From: Pseudomonadota bacterium
GTDB taxonomy: Bacteria; Pseudomonadota; Alphaproteobacteria; Rhizobiales; Rhizobiaceae
Reading direction: 5' to 3'
Length of the DNA: 23,645 nucleotides
NCBI GenBank assembly: GCA_023388675.1
Contig: JAEWFU010000015.1
Coordinates: forward strand, 1 to 23,645
This document shows, one piece after another, positions 10,203 through 16,894 of the stretch (position 1 is its first letter; each line of letters opens with the position of its first letter). The notes under the pieces are model-generated. The model was not told where the DNA came from. It did not search any database and saw only the letters and a list, made by a program, of their open reading frames with translations. The position numbers and the translations under genes are program-made.

Positions 10203-10909
10203 AAGGCGACAGGCTCCTTTGGATCGTCCTCGGCGTCATAGCGCTGGGGCTGATCCTGCTCCTGGCTTCCGGCGACAGCGGCACGGTGTTCGGCATTGAG
10301 GACGATACCTTCGCGCGCACGCTTTATCTGGGCGTGCTGGGCGCCGTCATCGCGGCTGGTATCGTCGGCTCCGGCATCCGCCTAAGCCACGCAGTGCGCA
10401 CCGGCGCCGTCTGGCTCCTGATCATCCTGCTGCTGATGGGCGGGTATCAGTACCGTTATGAATTGCAGGATATCGCCAGCCGCGTGACCGCAGGGCTGAT
10501 CCCCGGCAGCCCGTTATCGGTGAGCGACGCCGATGGGCGCGCCACGGTGATGCTGGATCGACTCGCCAACGGTCATTTCGAGGTGCGCGCGCAGATCGAC
10601 GGCACACCTGTCACGACGATGGTCGACACGGGTGCAACCAGCACTGTGCTGACATACGAGGATGCACGCCGCGCCGGCTACGACCCCGACAACCTGTCTT
10701 TCACCATCCCAATCATGACGGCCAATGGCGAGGCGCGCGCCGCGCGCGTGGTGGCCGACGAGATCCGCATCGGCGACATCGTCCGCAGCCGGGTACCGGT
10801 CATGGTGGCAGAACAGGGACGACTCGACCGCAGCCTGCTCGGCATGAACTTCATCGGCACGCTATCGGGTTTCGACATGCGCGGCGAAAGACTGATCCTG
10901 CGGGATTGA
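10199..10909 (+). CDS. Membrane-anchored retropepsin-like aspartic protease (TIGR02281-type)
   Basis: A 236-residue protein. Three hydrophobic helices at about residues 6-24, 42-60 and 70-83 anchor it in the inner membrane. The rest is a single retropepsin-like domain: 'GHFEVRAQIDGTPVTTMVDTGATSTVL' carries the catalytic Asp143-Thr-Gly motif, and 'RSLLGMNFIGTLSGFDMRGERLIL' is the typical C-terminal strand pair. A one-domain protease with one DTG must dimerise to be active. The family is conserved in alphaproteobacteria with substrates mostly unknown. It is coupled to the upstream DUF1289 gene, and its stop lies 3 bp from the convergent TauE-type gene, with no terminator visible between them. 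Confidence 0.9.
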   Translation: MKGDRLLWIVLGVIALGLILLLASGDSGTVFGIEDDTFARTLYLGVLGAVIAAGIVGSGIRLSHAVRTGAVWLLIILLLMGGYQYRYELQDIASRVTAGLIPGSPLSVSDADGRATVMLDRLANGHFEVRAQIDGTPVTTMVDTGATSTVLTYEDARRAGYDPDNLSFTIPIMTANGEARAARVVADEIRIGDIVRSRVPVMVAEQGRLDRSLLGMNFIGTLSGFDMRGERLILRD

Positions 10910-10912
10910 GCG

Positions 10913-11743
10913 CTACAGCAGGCTCCAGAAGAAGCGCGCGGACACGAAGACGCAGAACAGGCCGAAGCCGATTTCGAGCTGGCGTTTCGAGGCCGCATGC
11001 GCGATCCGCACGCCATAGGGTGTCACCAGCAGCGCCACCGGAATGATCATAGCCACCGCGATCCAGTTGATGTAGCCGGTGGAGGCGATCGGCAGCAGCG
11101 GGTTGCCCCAGCCGGCCCAGATGTAGCCGACCGTGCCGGGAATGGCGATCATCACGCCGACGCCTGAAGACGTCGCCACGGCCTGATGCATCGGCCGGCC
11201 GAATAGCGTCATGAAAGTGTTATTCATCACCCCGCCGCCGATACCCATCAGCGTGGAAAAATAGCCGATCAGGAGGCCGATGATCCCGCGCGCGGGGTTG
11301 CCGGGAATATCGGCGCCGATGCGCCAGCTCTCCCGGTTGAACAGCAGCCGGAACGCCACCAGCAGCGTGATGACCGAGAAGATGATGCGAAGCCCCTCGC
11401 TGGAGATATAGGCCGCCGTCACCGAGGCGAGGACAACGCCCACCGGCACAACGACGTAGAAGCTGCGCAGCAGGTCCATGTCGACGACGCCCCTAGCCTT
11501 GTGGGCCGTGAACGAGCGGATCGAGGTGGGGATGATGATGGCCAGTGAAGTCCCTACCGCCAGATGCATGCGAACCGACTCGTCCACCTCGAGGATACCG
11601 AGCACCTGATAGAAGACAGGCACCAGCACCGCGCCGCCGCCGATGCCGAAGATGCCGGCCAGCAGGCCGGACACCGCGCCGGCGGCAATGGCCGCGAGGA
11701 TGAACGGCGTAAGTTCGCCCAGCGGCAGGTCAAGTCCGGCCAT
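10913..11743 (-). CDS. TauE/SafE-family (sulfite/organosulfonate exporter-like) permease
   Basis: A 276-residue integral membrane protein with about eight helices. It has the duplicated family motifs 'GLLAGIFGIGGGAVLVPVFYQVLG' (about 25-48) and 'GYFSTLMGIGGGVMNNTFMTLFG' (about 159-181); the GIGGG repeats are diagnostic of TauE/SafE (DUF81) proteins. Members export sulfite, sulfoacetate or related anions, but the substrate cannot be told from sequence and no sulfur genes are nearby. The start is supported by GAGGGAA upstream. The 213-bp region before it contains a cluster of TCGAATG elements that may regulate it. Confidence 0.93.
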   Translation of the reverse strand: MAGLDLPLGELTPFILAAIAAGAVSGLLAGIFGIGGGAVLVPVFYQVLGILEVDESVRMHLAVGTSLAIIIPTSIRSFTAHKARGVVDMDLLRSFYVVVPVGVVLASVTAAYISSEGLRIIFSVITLLVAFRLLFNRESWRIGADIPGNPARGIIGLLIGYFSTLMGIGGGVMNNTFMTLFGRPMHQAVATSSGVGVMIAIPGTVGYIWAGWGNPLLPIASTGYINWIAVAMIIPVALLVTPYGVRIAHAASKRQLEIGFGLFCVFVSARFFWSLL

Positions 11744-11774
11744 CAGAATTCCCTCTCTCGATGTGGATGAACTG

Positions 11775-11845
11775 TCGAATGAGGCGAATTGAACATTCGA
11801 TGTCCGGCTGACGCGATCTCACCAATCGAATATCAATCTCGAATG
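11775..11845. promoter_or_regulatory. Cluster of TCGAATG elements upstream of the TauE-type gene
   Basis: TCGAATG at 11775-11781 is followed by its exact reverse complement CATTCGA at 11794-11800 (12-bp spacer). TCGAAT is at 11825-11830 and TCGAATG again at 11839-11845. That makes four copies in 71 bp, starting about 30 bp upstream of the permease start. It looks like a multi-site operator. The regulator is unknown and not encoded next to it. Confidence 0.4.
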
Positions 11846-11956
11846 TCCGACCGGGGCCTGAGATTGCTGACAGTCCTGCGTTCCGCCTCTCGCCAAAGGC
11901 CGATGCGAAGTGCGGAAAGGGACCACTAGCCGCCTTGGACAACAAAGTAAATCGGG

Positions 11957-12955
11957 TCAGGCAGCCGCCGCGGCTTCGTCCAGACGAACATGAGAAAGTG
12001 CCTCGTGCAGCACCTCCGGCCCCGCCCCCGGCCGCGTGGCATCGGTCGAAAGCACCTGCCGCCAGCGCCGCGCGCCGGGCAGACCATGGAAGAGACCCGT
12101 CATGTGACGGGTCACATGCACCAGCCTGCCGCCGCTCTCGATGTGACGGGCCGCATAGGCAGCCATCGCGTCGATCACCCGCGGCCAGTCGGTCGCCGAA
12201 GCAGGATCGTCGTAGAAACGCGCGTCAACCTCGGCAAGAAGCCCTGGATTATGGTAGGCGACGCGGCCGAGCATCGCTCCGTCCACGCCCTGCTCCAGAT
12301 GGGCCGAAACTTCGTCCAGCGTCTGAATACCGCCGTTTATGCCGATGAATCGATTCGGCAAACGCTCTTTCAGCCGGTAGACGCGCGCATAGTCGAGTGG
12401 CGGGATATCGCGGTTTTCCTTCGGCGAGAGCCCCTCCAGCCACGCCTTTCGCGCATGCACCCAAAGCGCATCCGCCCCTGCCGCGAAGACCCCGTCGGCC
12501 AGCGTGTCGAGCGCCTCTTCGACATCCTGATCGTCCACGCCGATCCGGCATTTCACCGTAACCGGAACCGCGACCGCGCCCTTCATGGCCGCGACGCAGT
12601 CTGCCACGAGACTTGGCGTCTTCATCAGGCAGGCGCCGAAGGTGCCCGATTGCACGCGGTCGGACGGGCAGCCGACATTGAGGTTGATCTCGTCATAACC
12701 ATAGCTGCTGGCGATGCGCGCAGCTTCTGCAAGCTTGGCCGGGTCCGAACCGCCGAGTTGCAGCGCGACGGGATGCTCCATGCCGTCGAAACCCAGCAAC
12801 CGATCACGGTCGCCATGGATCACGGCATCGGCAACCACCATCTCCGTATAGAGCAGCGCCCGCCGCGTAAGCTGGCGATGAAAGAACCGGCAATGCCGGT
12901 CCGTCCAGTCCATCATCGGGGCAATGGCTATCTTATGTTTTTGATATTGCGTCAT
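11957..12955 (-). CDS. dusA: tRNA-dihydrouridine(20/20a) synthase DusA
   Basis: A 332-residue flavoenzyme that reduces specific uridines in the tRNA D-loop. Started at the ATG at 12953-12955 (MTQYQKHKIAIAPMMDWTDR). An upstream in-frame TTG at 12971-12973 is less likely. Family features: 'IAPMMDWTDRHCRFF' at 11-25, the catalytic-cysteine motif 'NLNVGCPSDRVQSGTFGACLM' with Cys96, 'VKCRIG' with Lys136, 'VHARKAWLEGLSPKENR' and 'GINGGI', all in the order expected for DusA. The C-terminus ends in an Ala-rich tail. The coding sequence is complete, but the DNA directly upstream belongs to an integrase-bearing segment. The first codons and the promoter may therefore come from the inserted element rather than the ancestral gene. 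Confidence 0.96.
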   Translation of the reverse strand: MTQYQKHKIAIAPMMDWTDRHCRFFHRQLTRRALLYTEMVVADAVIHGDRDRLLGFDGMEHPVALQLGGSDPAKLAEAARIASSYGYDEINLNVGCPSDRVQSGTFGACLMKTPSLVADCVAAMKGAVAVPVTVKCRIGVDDQDVEEALDTLADGVFAAGADALWVHARKAWLEGLSPKENRDIPPLDYARVYRLKERLPNRFIGINGGIQTLDEVSAHLEQGVDGAMLGRVAYHNPGLLAEVDARFYDDPASATDWPRVIDAMAAYAARHIESGGRLVHVTRHMTGLFHGLPGARRWRQVLSTDATRPGAGPEVLHEALSHVRLDEAAAAA

Positions 12956-12999
12956 TTTTACCGTACAATTCAATACGTAAGCGGCGAGTCCTCTACGCC

Positions 13000-13005
13000 A
13001 TTATA
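13000..13005 (-). promoter_or_regulatory. Putative -10 element driving dusA
   Basis: On the minus strand a perfect TATAAT sits about 45 bp upstream of the dusA ATG. No good TTGACA-like -35 is seen at the right distance. It lies inside the segment between dusA and the integrase, so if functional the inserted DNA supplies the dusA promoter. Confidence 0.4.
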
Positions 13006-13069
13006 CGCCTTCGAACGACCCAGAACGCCACACTTTTACGATCAAGTGCACACAGAGCGCACACGAAAA

Positions 13070-14074
13070 ATGGCAACATTCACCAAACTCCAATCTGGCA
13101 ACTGGCGCGTCCAAGTTAGGCACAAGGCCCGCTATATCAACGAGACGTTCTTACGAAAGGACGATGCTCGCAGGTGGGCACTCGAAACAGAGGTCAAAAT
13201 TGATCGTGGCGAAACACCTGCGCGATCAGCAATAGCGCGCCTAAGCACGGTTGGAGATTTGATAGACCTTCATATCGTGGACATGGCGGCGGTCGGCAAG
13301 GCTCCTCGTCGCTCGAAAGCAGCGACACTCAAAATGCTCAAGCGGAAGCTGGGTAGACTCAAGTGGCTGGAGTTAGACCGCGACAGGCTTATCAAGTTCG
13401 GACGCGCTCGTTCGGCAGAGGGGTGCGGCCCTGTTACTCTCGGTATCGACATCGGCACAATCAAGCTGGTGCTCTCACACGCTGCTGCGGTACATGGTTT
13501 GCCGGTGCGGATCGAACCGGTAGATTTGGCTCGGATCGCGCTCAAGCGGTTGCATCTAATCGGCAAAGGTAAAGAACGGGACCGACGTACGCAGGAGGAG
13601 TTGGACCGGCTGATAAGATATTTCGAAGCAAATCCCCGTCAAATCGTGCCTGTCGAACGCATCATCCGTTTCGCTGTCGCAACGGCGATGCGACAAGACG
13701 AAATATGCCGGGTAACGTGTCCGATCTCGACGCTCGCACAAAGATGCTCACGATCCGCGATCGAAAAGACCCGCGCGACAAGGAAGGAAACCATCAACGA
13801 ATTCCGCTGTTTGCGGCGAACGGCTATGACGCGTGGTCAATCATACAATGGAAAGTCCGTCGGCACGGCTTTTCGACGCGCCTGCGCAGAACTGGAAATC
13901 ATCGATCTCCATTTTCATGATCTCAGGCATGAGGGTACAAGCAGATTGTTCGAGGCTGGATTCACCATCGAGCAAGTTGCGCTCGTGTCGGGCCACAAAG
14001 ATTGGAAAATGCTTCGTCGGTACACTCATTTGAAACCGGAAGCGTTGCATTCGATATTTGCTCGCCAGATGTAG
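13070..14074 (+). pseudogene. Tyrosine recombinase/integrase with internal compensating frameshifts
   Basis: The frame is open for 334 residues (MATFTKLQSGNWRVQVRHKAR...). The N-terminus is the usual beta-sheet arm-binding region, followed by a core-binding helix region, then the catalytic domain with Arg208 ('ATAMRQDEI'), His283-x-x-Arg286 ('HFHDLRHEGTSR'), His309 ('SGHKDWKMLRRYTH') and nucleophile Tyr318. Residues 217-257, however, do not look like an integrase. The expected stretch, 'SDLDARTKMLTIRDRKDPRD' then '..NHQRIPLF..GYDAWSII', with the catalytic beta2-beta3 Lys, is encoded in another frame at about 13721-13845. A missing G near 13719 (ACGTGTCC where ACGTGGTCC is expected) and a later deletion near 13840 cancel each other. 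The active-site Lys and hairpin are thus lost and the enzyme is probably inactive. Gene identity is sure; inactivity is inferred. Confidence 0.8.
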
Positions 14075-14199
14075 GGACTACTGGCCCAAACCGCTTCCTG
14101 GACTTCGTTGCCGACAAATTGCGAAATGCGGCAGCCCCCTCCGGCGCGCTGAAACGAGGATCAGAACTGCCAGCACATCCATAGTCTAGATTGAAGGGC
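14075..14199. other. Spacer after the integrase
   Basis: 125 bp between the integrase stop and the broken sunset-domain gene. No motif, terminator or attachment-site repeat recognised. Confidence 0.4.
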
Positions 14200-14561
14200 T
14201 TAGCTACGCGATTTCCGCCACCCCGCCCGGCGCGCTTCGGCCTCACTGCAAAACCAGCGCTCGCCATGTCGAGCGATATGCGGGTCTCGCTGTAATACTT
14301 CTGCCCGGGCGCGTGATATATATGCTCGCCGGTGTCGATGCTGATATTGCCCTTGACGTTTCACCCCGAGCCGGAAGCCATGGCCTTCAGACTCTCGAGC
14401 GATACACCGTCTGACGTTGAGGGGAAGGCCTGCGACGAGCCGCCGGTCGCACTGAACACGGCAACGGCGGCAAGGACCGCGAAAGGCCCAACGGTTCGAA
14501 AGAGAATGCGTCGGGGCTTGTGCTGATATCGCTTGGCCTGGCGCTGATAGCTCCTACCCAT
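14200..14561 (-). pseudogene. Broken gene for a small exported protein with a C-terminal sunset-like domain
   Basis: Read on the minus strand from ATG 14559-14561: a basic N-terminus (MGRSYQRQAKRYQHKPRR), one transmembrane or signal helix ('TVGPFAVLAAVAVFSATG'), a Ser/Ala linker ending 'MASGSG', then TGA at 14361-14363. Beyond the stop, in the same frame, comes 'NVKGNISIDTGEHIYHAPGQKYYSETRI'. After a one-base shift at about 14266-14284 comes 'HGERWFCSEAEARRAGWRKSRS' and a stop at 14200-14202. Joined together these form the short domain (C-N-x-K-G-N-I-S ... G-E-R-W-F-C-S-E-x-E-A-x-x-A-G-W) found at the C-terminus of many rhizobial exported proteins and nucleases, which I take to be the 'sunset' domain. 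The TGA replaces the expected Cys codon. Two lesions mean it is dead. The family name is from memory. Confidence 0.72.
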
Positions 14562-15104
14562 ATCGGCATTGTGGCCGTAAGGACCTAACGTGAAATGGAA
14601 TAGTTCATTCGGATTTGAATCGTCGTGCTGGGCCGGGGCTATAGGCCAGCGCGCCCCACGTTGCCTTTGACGGGCGCACCAGCCCGCTAGCGAGCCTTGG
14701 GGCTCGCCCCACACGAGCGGATAGGGGAAATGGGCGACGCTTCGCAATACGGCTTCAATCAACCTTACGGATGAGACGTGCGGGCCCGCTGCAACTCGAC
14801 CATGGCACTTGATACGGCTGGGGCGGCGCCGTCGGGTTGCGTCTGCGCATATCACAAGGCGGTTGGGATCGACTGGGCACGGGCCTCACGCTCGTCGGCG
14901 AGGCAAGCAAGGAAGCGTTCCTGCGGAAACTCCAGTTCTAAACGATCCATCTCTCGATGATCAGTGCAAGGATCCGCCAGGGCTGCGCGCCAGTGATCCG
15001 CCGTCAGTTGCGCGCCTTTCGTTTGCCCCATGGCGACAAAAAGGCGTCGGCCTACAGAAAGCAAACGGTGGATCGAATTTCGGGCAAGTAAGCGCCTTCA
15101 GGCG
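14562..15104. other. Gene-poor stretch between the island remnant and the peptide transporter operon
   Basis: About 540 bp with no confident gene. It contains one doubtful small minus-strand ORF (14852-15031, listed separately) and a 7-bp stem hairpin GCGAGCC-TTGG-GGCTCGC at 14690-14707 without a T-run. There is no clear terminator for the ABC operon that ends at 15105 and no recognisable insertion-sequence end. Open frames on either strand read as noise rich in Arg, Pro and Ser. Confidence 0.5.
14852..15031 (-). CDS. Doubtful small hypothetical protein
   Basis: A 59-residue frame starting MGQTKGAQLTADHWRAALADP. Its composition is more protein-like than the surrounding frames: a mix of Leu, Glu, Asp, Trp and Phe, with a predicted amphipathic helix in 'DRLELEFPQERFLACLADEREAR'. 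No ribosome-binding site is visible before the ATG (15029-15031), no family is recognised, and it lies in degraded DNA, so it may be a gene fragment. I do not assign a function. Confidence 0.25.
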   Translation of the reverse strand: MGQTKGAQLTADHWRAALADPCTDHREMDRLELEFPQERFLACLADEREARAQSIPTAL

Positions 15105-16079
15105 TCAGTCTGGCCAACACCGGCATGACACTCCGTGTCCGTCTGCGAGAACATGGAAAGGTGCAGTCCCCGTCCGGTCGTGGTCTTCGCCGAAACGGCA
15201 GCAGCCCTCAGCGGAGGTGCGATCGAGGAACAGTCGTTCGGGGCGAGCGGCCTGTAGCCGAGCACGCTGCAATGATGGATTCGGAACGGGGACCGCATCG
15301 AGCAGCATCTGCGTATAGGGGTGCGTCGGGCTGTCATAGACCTGGGCCACGCTGCCCTGTTCCAGAACCCGCCCACCGAACATGACAGCCACGTCGTGGG
15401 CCACGTCGCGGACGATCGCCAGATCGTGGGCGATGAACAGATAGGACAGGCCCAGTCTCTCCTGCAGCGATTGCAGGAGCATTACGATCTGCGCCTGCGT
15501 CCTGACATCGAGCGCTGAAACCGGCTCGTCGCAGACGACGAAATCCGGGTTGACCGCGAGTGCTCGTGCAATCACGATCCGCTGCCGCTGTCCGCCCGAG
15601 AATTCGTGCGGGTATCTGTGCATCAGCGCAGGATCCATGCTGACGAGTTCCAGAAGTTCCGCGACGCGCTCGCGCATGCGGGCCGGCGGCACCGAACGGT
15701 GGACGCGCAGAGGCTCGGTTAGCGTCTGCGCCACGGTCATACGCGGATGCAGGCTCGAATAGGGATTCTGGAGGACGAACTGCATGTGGCGCCGCATGCG
15801 GCGCAGCTTCGCCCTCGGCATTCCGGTCAGTTCCTCGTCCAACAGCCTGACCGAACCCGAATGGACCTTCTGCAATTGCAGGATCGCGCGGCCGGTCGTC
15901 GTCTTGCCCGAGCCGGACTGGCCAACGAGGCCGAGCGTCCGGCCCGGCCGGATGTCGAGGGAGACCCGATCCACCGCGGTCACCGGCGGCTTGCCGCGCC
16001 GCGCCGGAAAGACGACCGACAGGTCCCTGACCTCCAGGAGCGGGCGTTCCTCGACGCCTTTTTTTACCATCGTGTTCAT
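15105..16079 (-). CDS. Dipeptide/oligopeptide ABC transporter ATP-binding protein (DppF/OppF type)
   Basis: A 324-residue ATPase with Walker A 'GQSGSGKT' (53-60), Q-loop Gln104 ('VLQNPYSSLHPRMTV', typical of the OppF class), signature 'SGGQRQR' (161-167), Walker B 'VVCDEP' with Glu185 and H-loop His218. It energises peptide uptake together with the second ATPase. The C-terminal region normally carries a Cys cluster of the form GCxFxxRC...C. Here it reads 'GCCRFGEDHDRTG...GHGVSCRCWPD', which keeps the flanks but lacks the spaced cysteines and is shorter, so the tail is divergent or damaged. It is the last gene of the operon. The start overlaps the upstream gene's stop (ATGA at 16076-16079); a second Met follows at 16070. 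Confidence 0.93.
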   Translation of the reverse strand: MNTMVKKGVEERPLLEVRDLSVVFPARRGKPPVTAVDRVSLDIRPGRTLGLVGQSGSGKTTTGRAILQLQKVHSGSVRLLDEELTGMPRAKLRRMRRHMQFVLQNPYSSLHPRMTVAQTLTEPLRVHRSVPPARMRERVAELLELVSMDPALMHRYPHEFSGGQRQRIVIARALAVNPDFVVCDEPVSALDVRTQAQIVMLLQSLQERLGLSYLFIAHDLAIVRDVAHDVAVMFGGRVLEQGSVAQVYDSPTHPYTQMLLDAVPVPNPSLQRARLQAARPERLFLDRTSAEGCCRFGEDHDRTGTAPFHVLADGHGVSCRCWPD

Positions 16080-16894
16080 CGTCCCTGCCTCGCCGCATCC
16101 AGACGCGGCACCGCTTCCAGCAGCGCCCGCGTATAGTCGTGCCGGGGTCTGGTGAAGACGTCGTCGACCGGACCCGTCTCGACGATCTCGCCGCCATACA
16201 TGACGTTGACTTTCTCGACCATGCCGGCGACGACGCCGAAATCATGGGTGATGAGCATCAGCGACATCCCCCGTTCTTCCCGCAGCCTGAGAAGCAGGCG
16301 CAGGATCTGCGCCTGCACCGTGACGTCGAGCGCCGTCGTCGGCTCGTCGGCGATCAGCAGAGCCGGATCGCACGAGATAGCGGCAGCGATCAGCACCCTC
16401 TGGCGCATCCCGCCCGAGAACTGGTGCGGATAGTCGTCAGCGCGGTGCGCGGCATCGGGAATGCCCACCTGCCCCAGCAGATCGACCGTCCGGCGACGCG
16501 CTTCGCGGCCGGTCAATCCCTTGTGCCGCCGCAACATGTCGTCGATCTGCGATCCGACCGTCATGACCGGATTGAGTGACGTCATCGGGTCCTGGAACAC
16601 CATTGCGATCCGCCGCCCGCGGATATCGCGCATCTGCCTCTCTTCGAGGCCCAGTATCTCCTGCCCGCCGAAATCGACCGAACCGCCGAGTTCGATCTTG
16701 GTCCCTTCCGGGGCGAGCCGCATGAGGGCCCGCGCCGTGACGCTCTTGCCGCAGCCGGATTCGCCGACGAAGCCGACGGCCTCGCCGGCGCCGATGTCGA
16801 AGGAGATGCCACGCACGGCATGCACGGTTTCCTTGCGCGTGACGATCTGCGCGGTGAGGTCGCGGACGCGCAGTATGGGATCGTTTCCACTCAT
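16076..16894 (-). CDS. Dipeptide/oligopeptide ABC transporter ATP-binding protein (DppD/OppD type)
   Basis: A 272-residue ATPase starting [16 protein letters not shown]. Walker A 'GESGCGKS' is at 44-51, Q-loop Gln101 in '[12 protein letters not shown]' (the DppD/OppD-class sequence), signature 'FSGGMRQR' at 159-166, Walker B 'LLIADEP' with Glu184, and H-loop His217. Catalytic parts are complete. The protein ends right after '[20 protein letters not shown]', so it is some 50 residues shorter than usual (~320-330) and lacks the C-terminal oligopeptide-transporter extension. The frame stops at a normal ATGA overlap with the next ATPase, so this is probably a natural short form rather than a fresh truncation. 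The start overlaps the permease stop by 4 bases. Confidence 0.94.
   Translation of the reverse strand: MSGNDPILRVRDLTAQIVTRKETVHAVRGISFDIGAGEAVGFVGESGCGKSVTARALMRLAPEGTKIELGGSVDFGGQEILGLEERQMRDIRGRRIAMVFQDPMTSLNPVMTVGSQIDDMLRRHKGLTGREARRRTVDLLGQVGIPDAAHRADDYPHQFSGGMRQRVLIAAAISCDPALLIADEPTTALDVTVQAQILRLLLRLREERGMSLMLITHDFGVVAGMVEKVNVMYGGEIVETGPVDDVFTRPRHDYTRALLEAVPRLDAARQGR

Larger units (their letters stand above)
12956..14561. mobile_element. Remnant of a genomic island integrated at the 5' end of dusA
   Basis: A tyrosine-recombinase gene starts 115 bp from the dusA start and reads away from it. This is the arrangement known for the island/prophage insertion hot spot at the 5' end of dusA. 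The segment has visibly lower GC than its neighbours, and both genes in it (integrase, sunset-domain protein) are damaged. Short direct repeats, TACGCC (12994, 13004) and GCACAC (13048, 13059), lie at 10-11-bp period between dusA and the integrase. I could not find a second copy of the dusA 5' sequence (attR) by eye in the window, so the right boundary is unknown. The end given here is simply that of the last island-like gene. Confidence 0.5.

Noticed and set aside
12889..12926. GGCAATG repeated 31 bp apart and a CCGGCAATGCCGG near-palindrome in the dusA 5' coding region, considered as the attachment core
   Set aside because: They lie in well-conserved dusA codons and no matching copy was found elsewhere in the window, so a core cannot be assigned by eye.
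12971..12973. Upstream TTG start for dusA
   Set aside because: It adds six residues unlike DusA proteins, and the ATG at 12953-12955 gives the usual N-terminus.
11990..13069. Plus-strand open frame running through dusA into the integrase (an apparent 694-residue protein)
   Set aside because: The part before 13070 is antisense to dusA and low-complexity. Integrase homology starts at the ATG at 13070.
14690..14707. GCGAGCC-TTGG-GGCTCGC hairpin considered as a terminator or integron/transfer site
   Set aside because: No T-run follows, there is no flanking gene to terminate, and it has no attC-like or oriT-like sequence.
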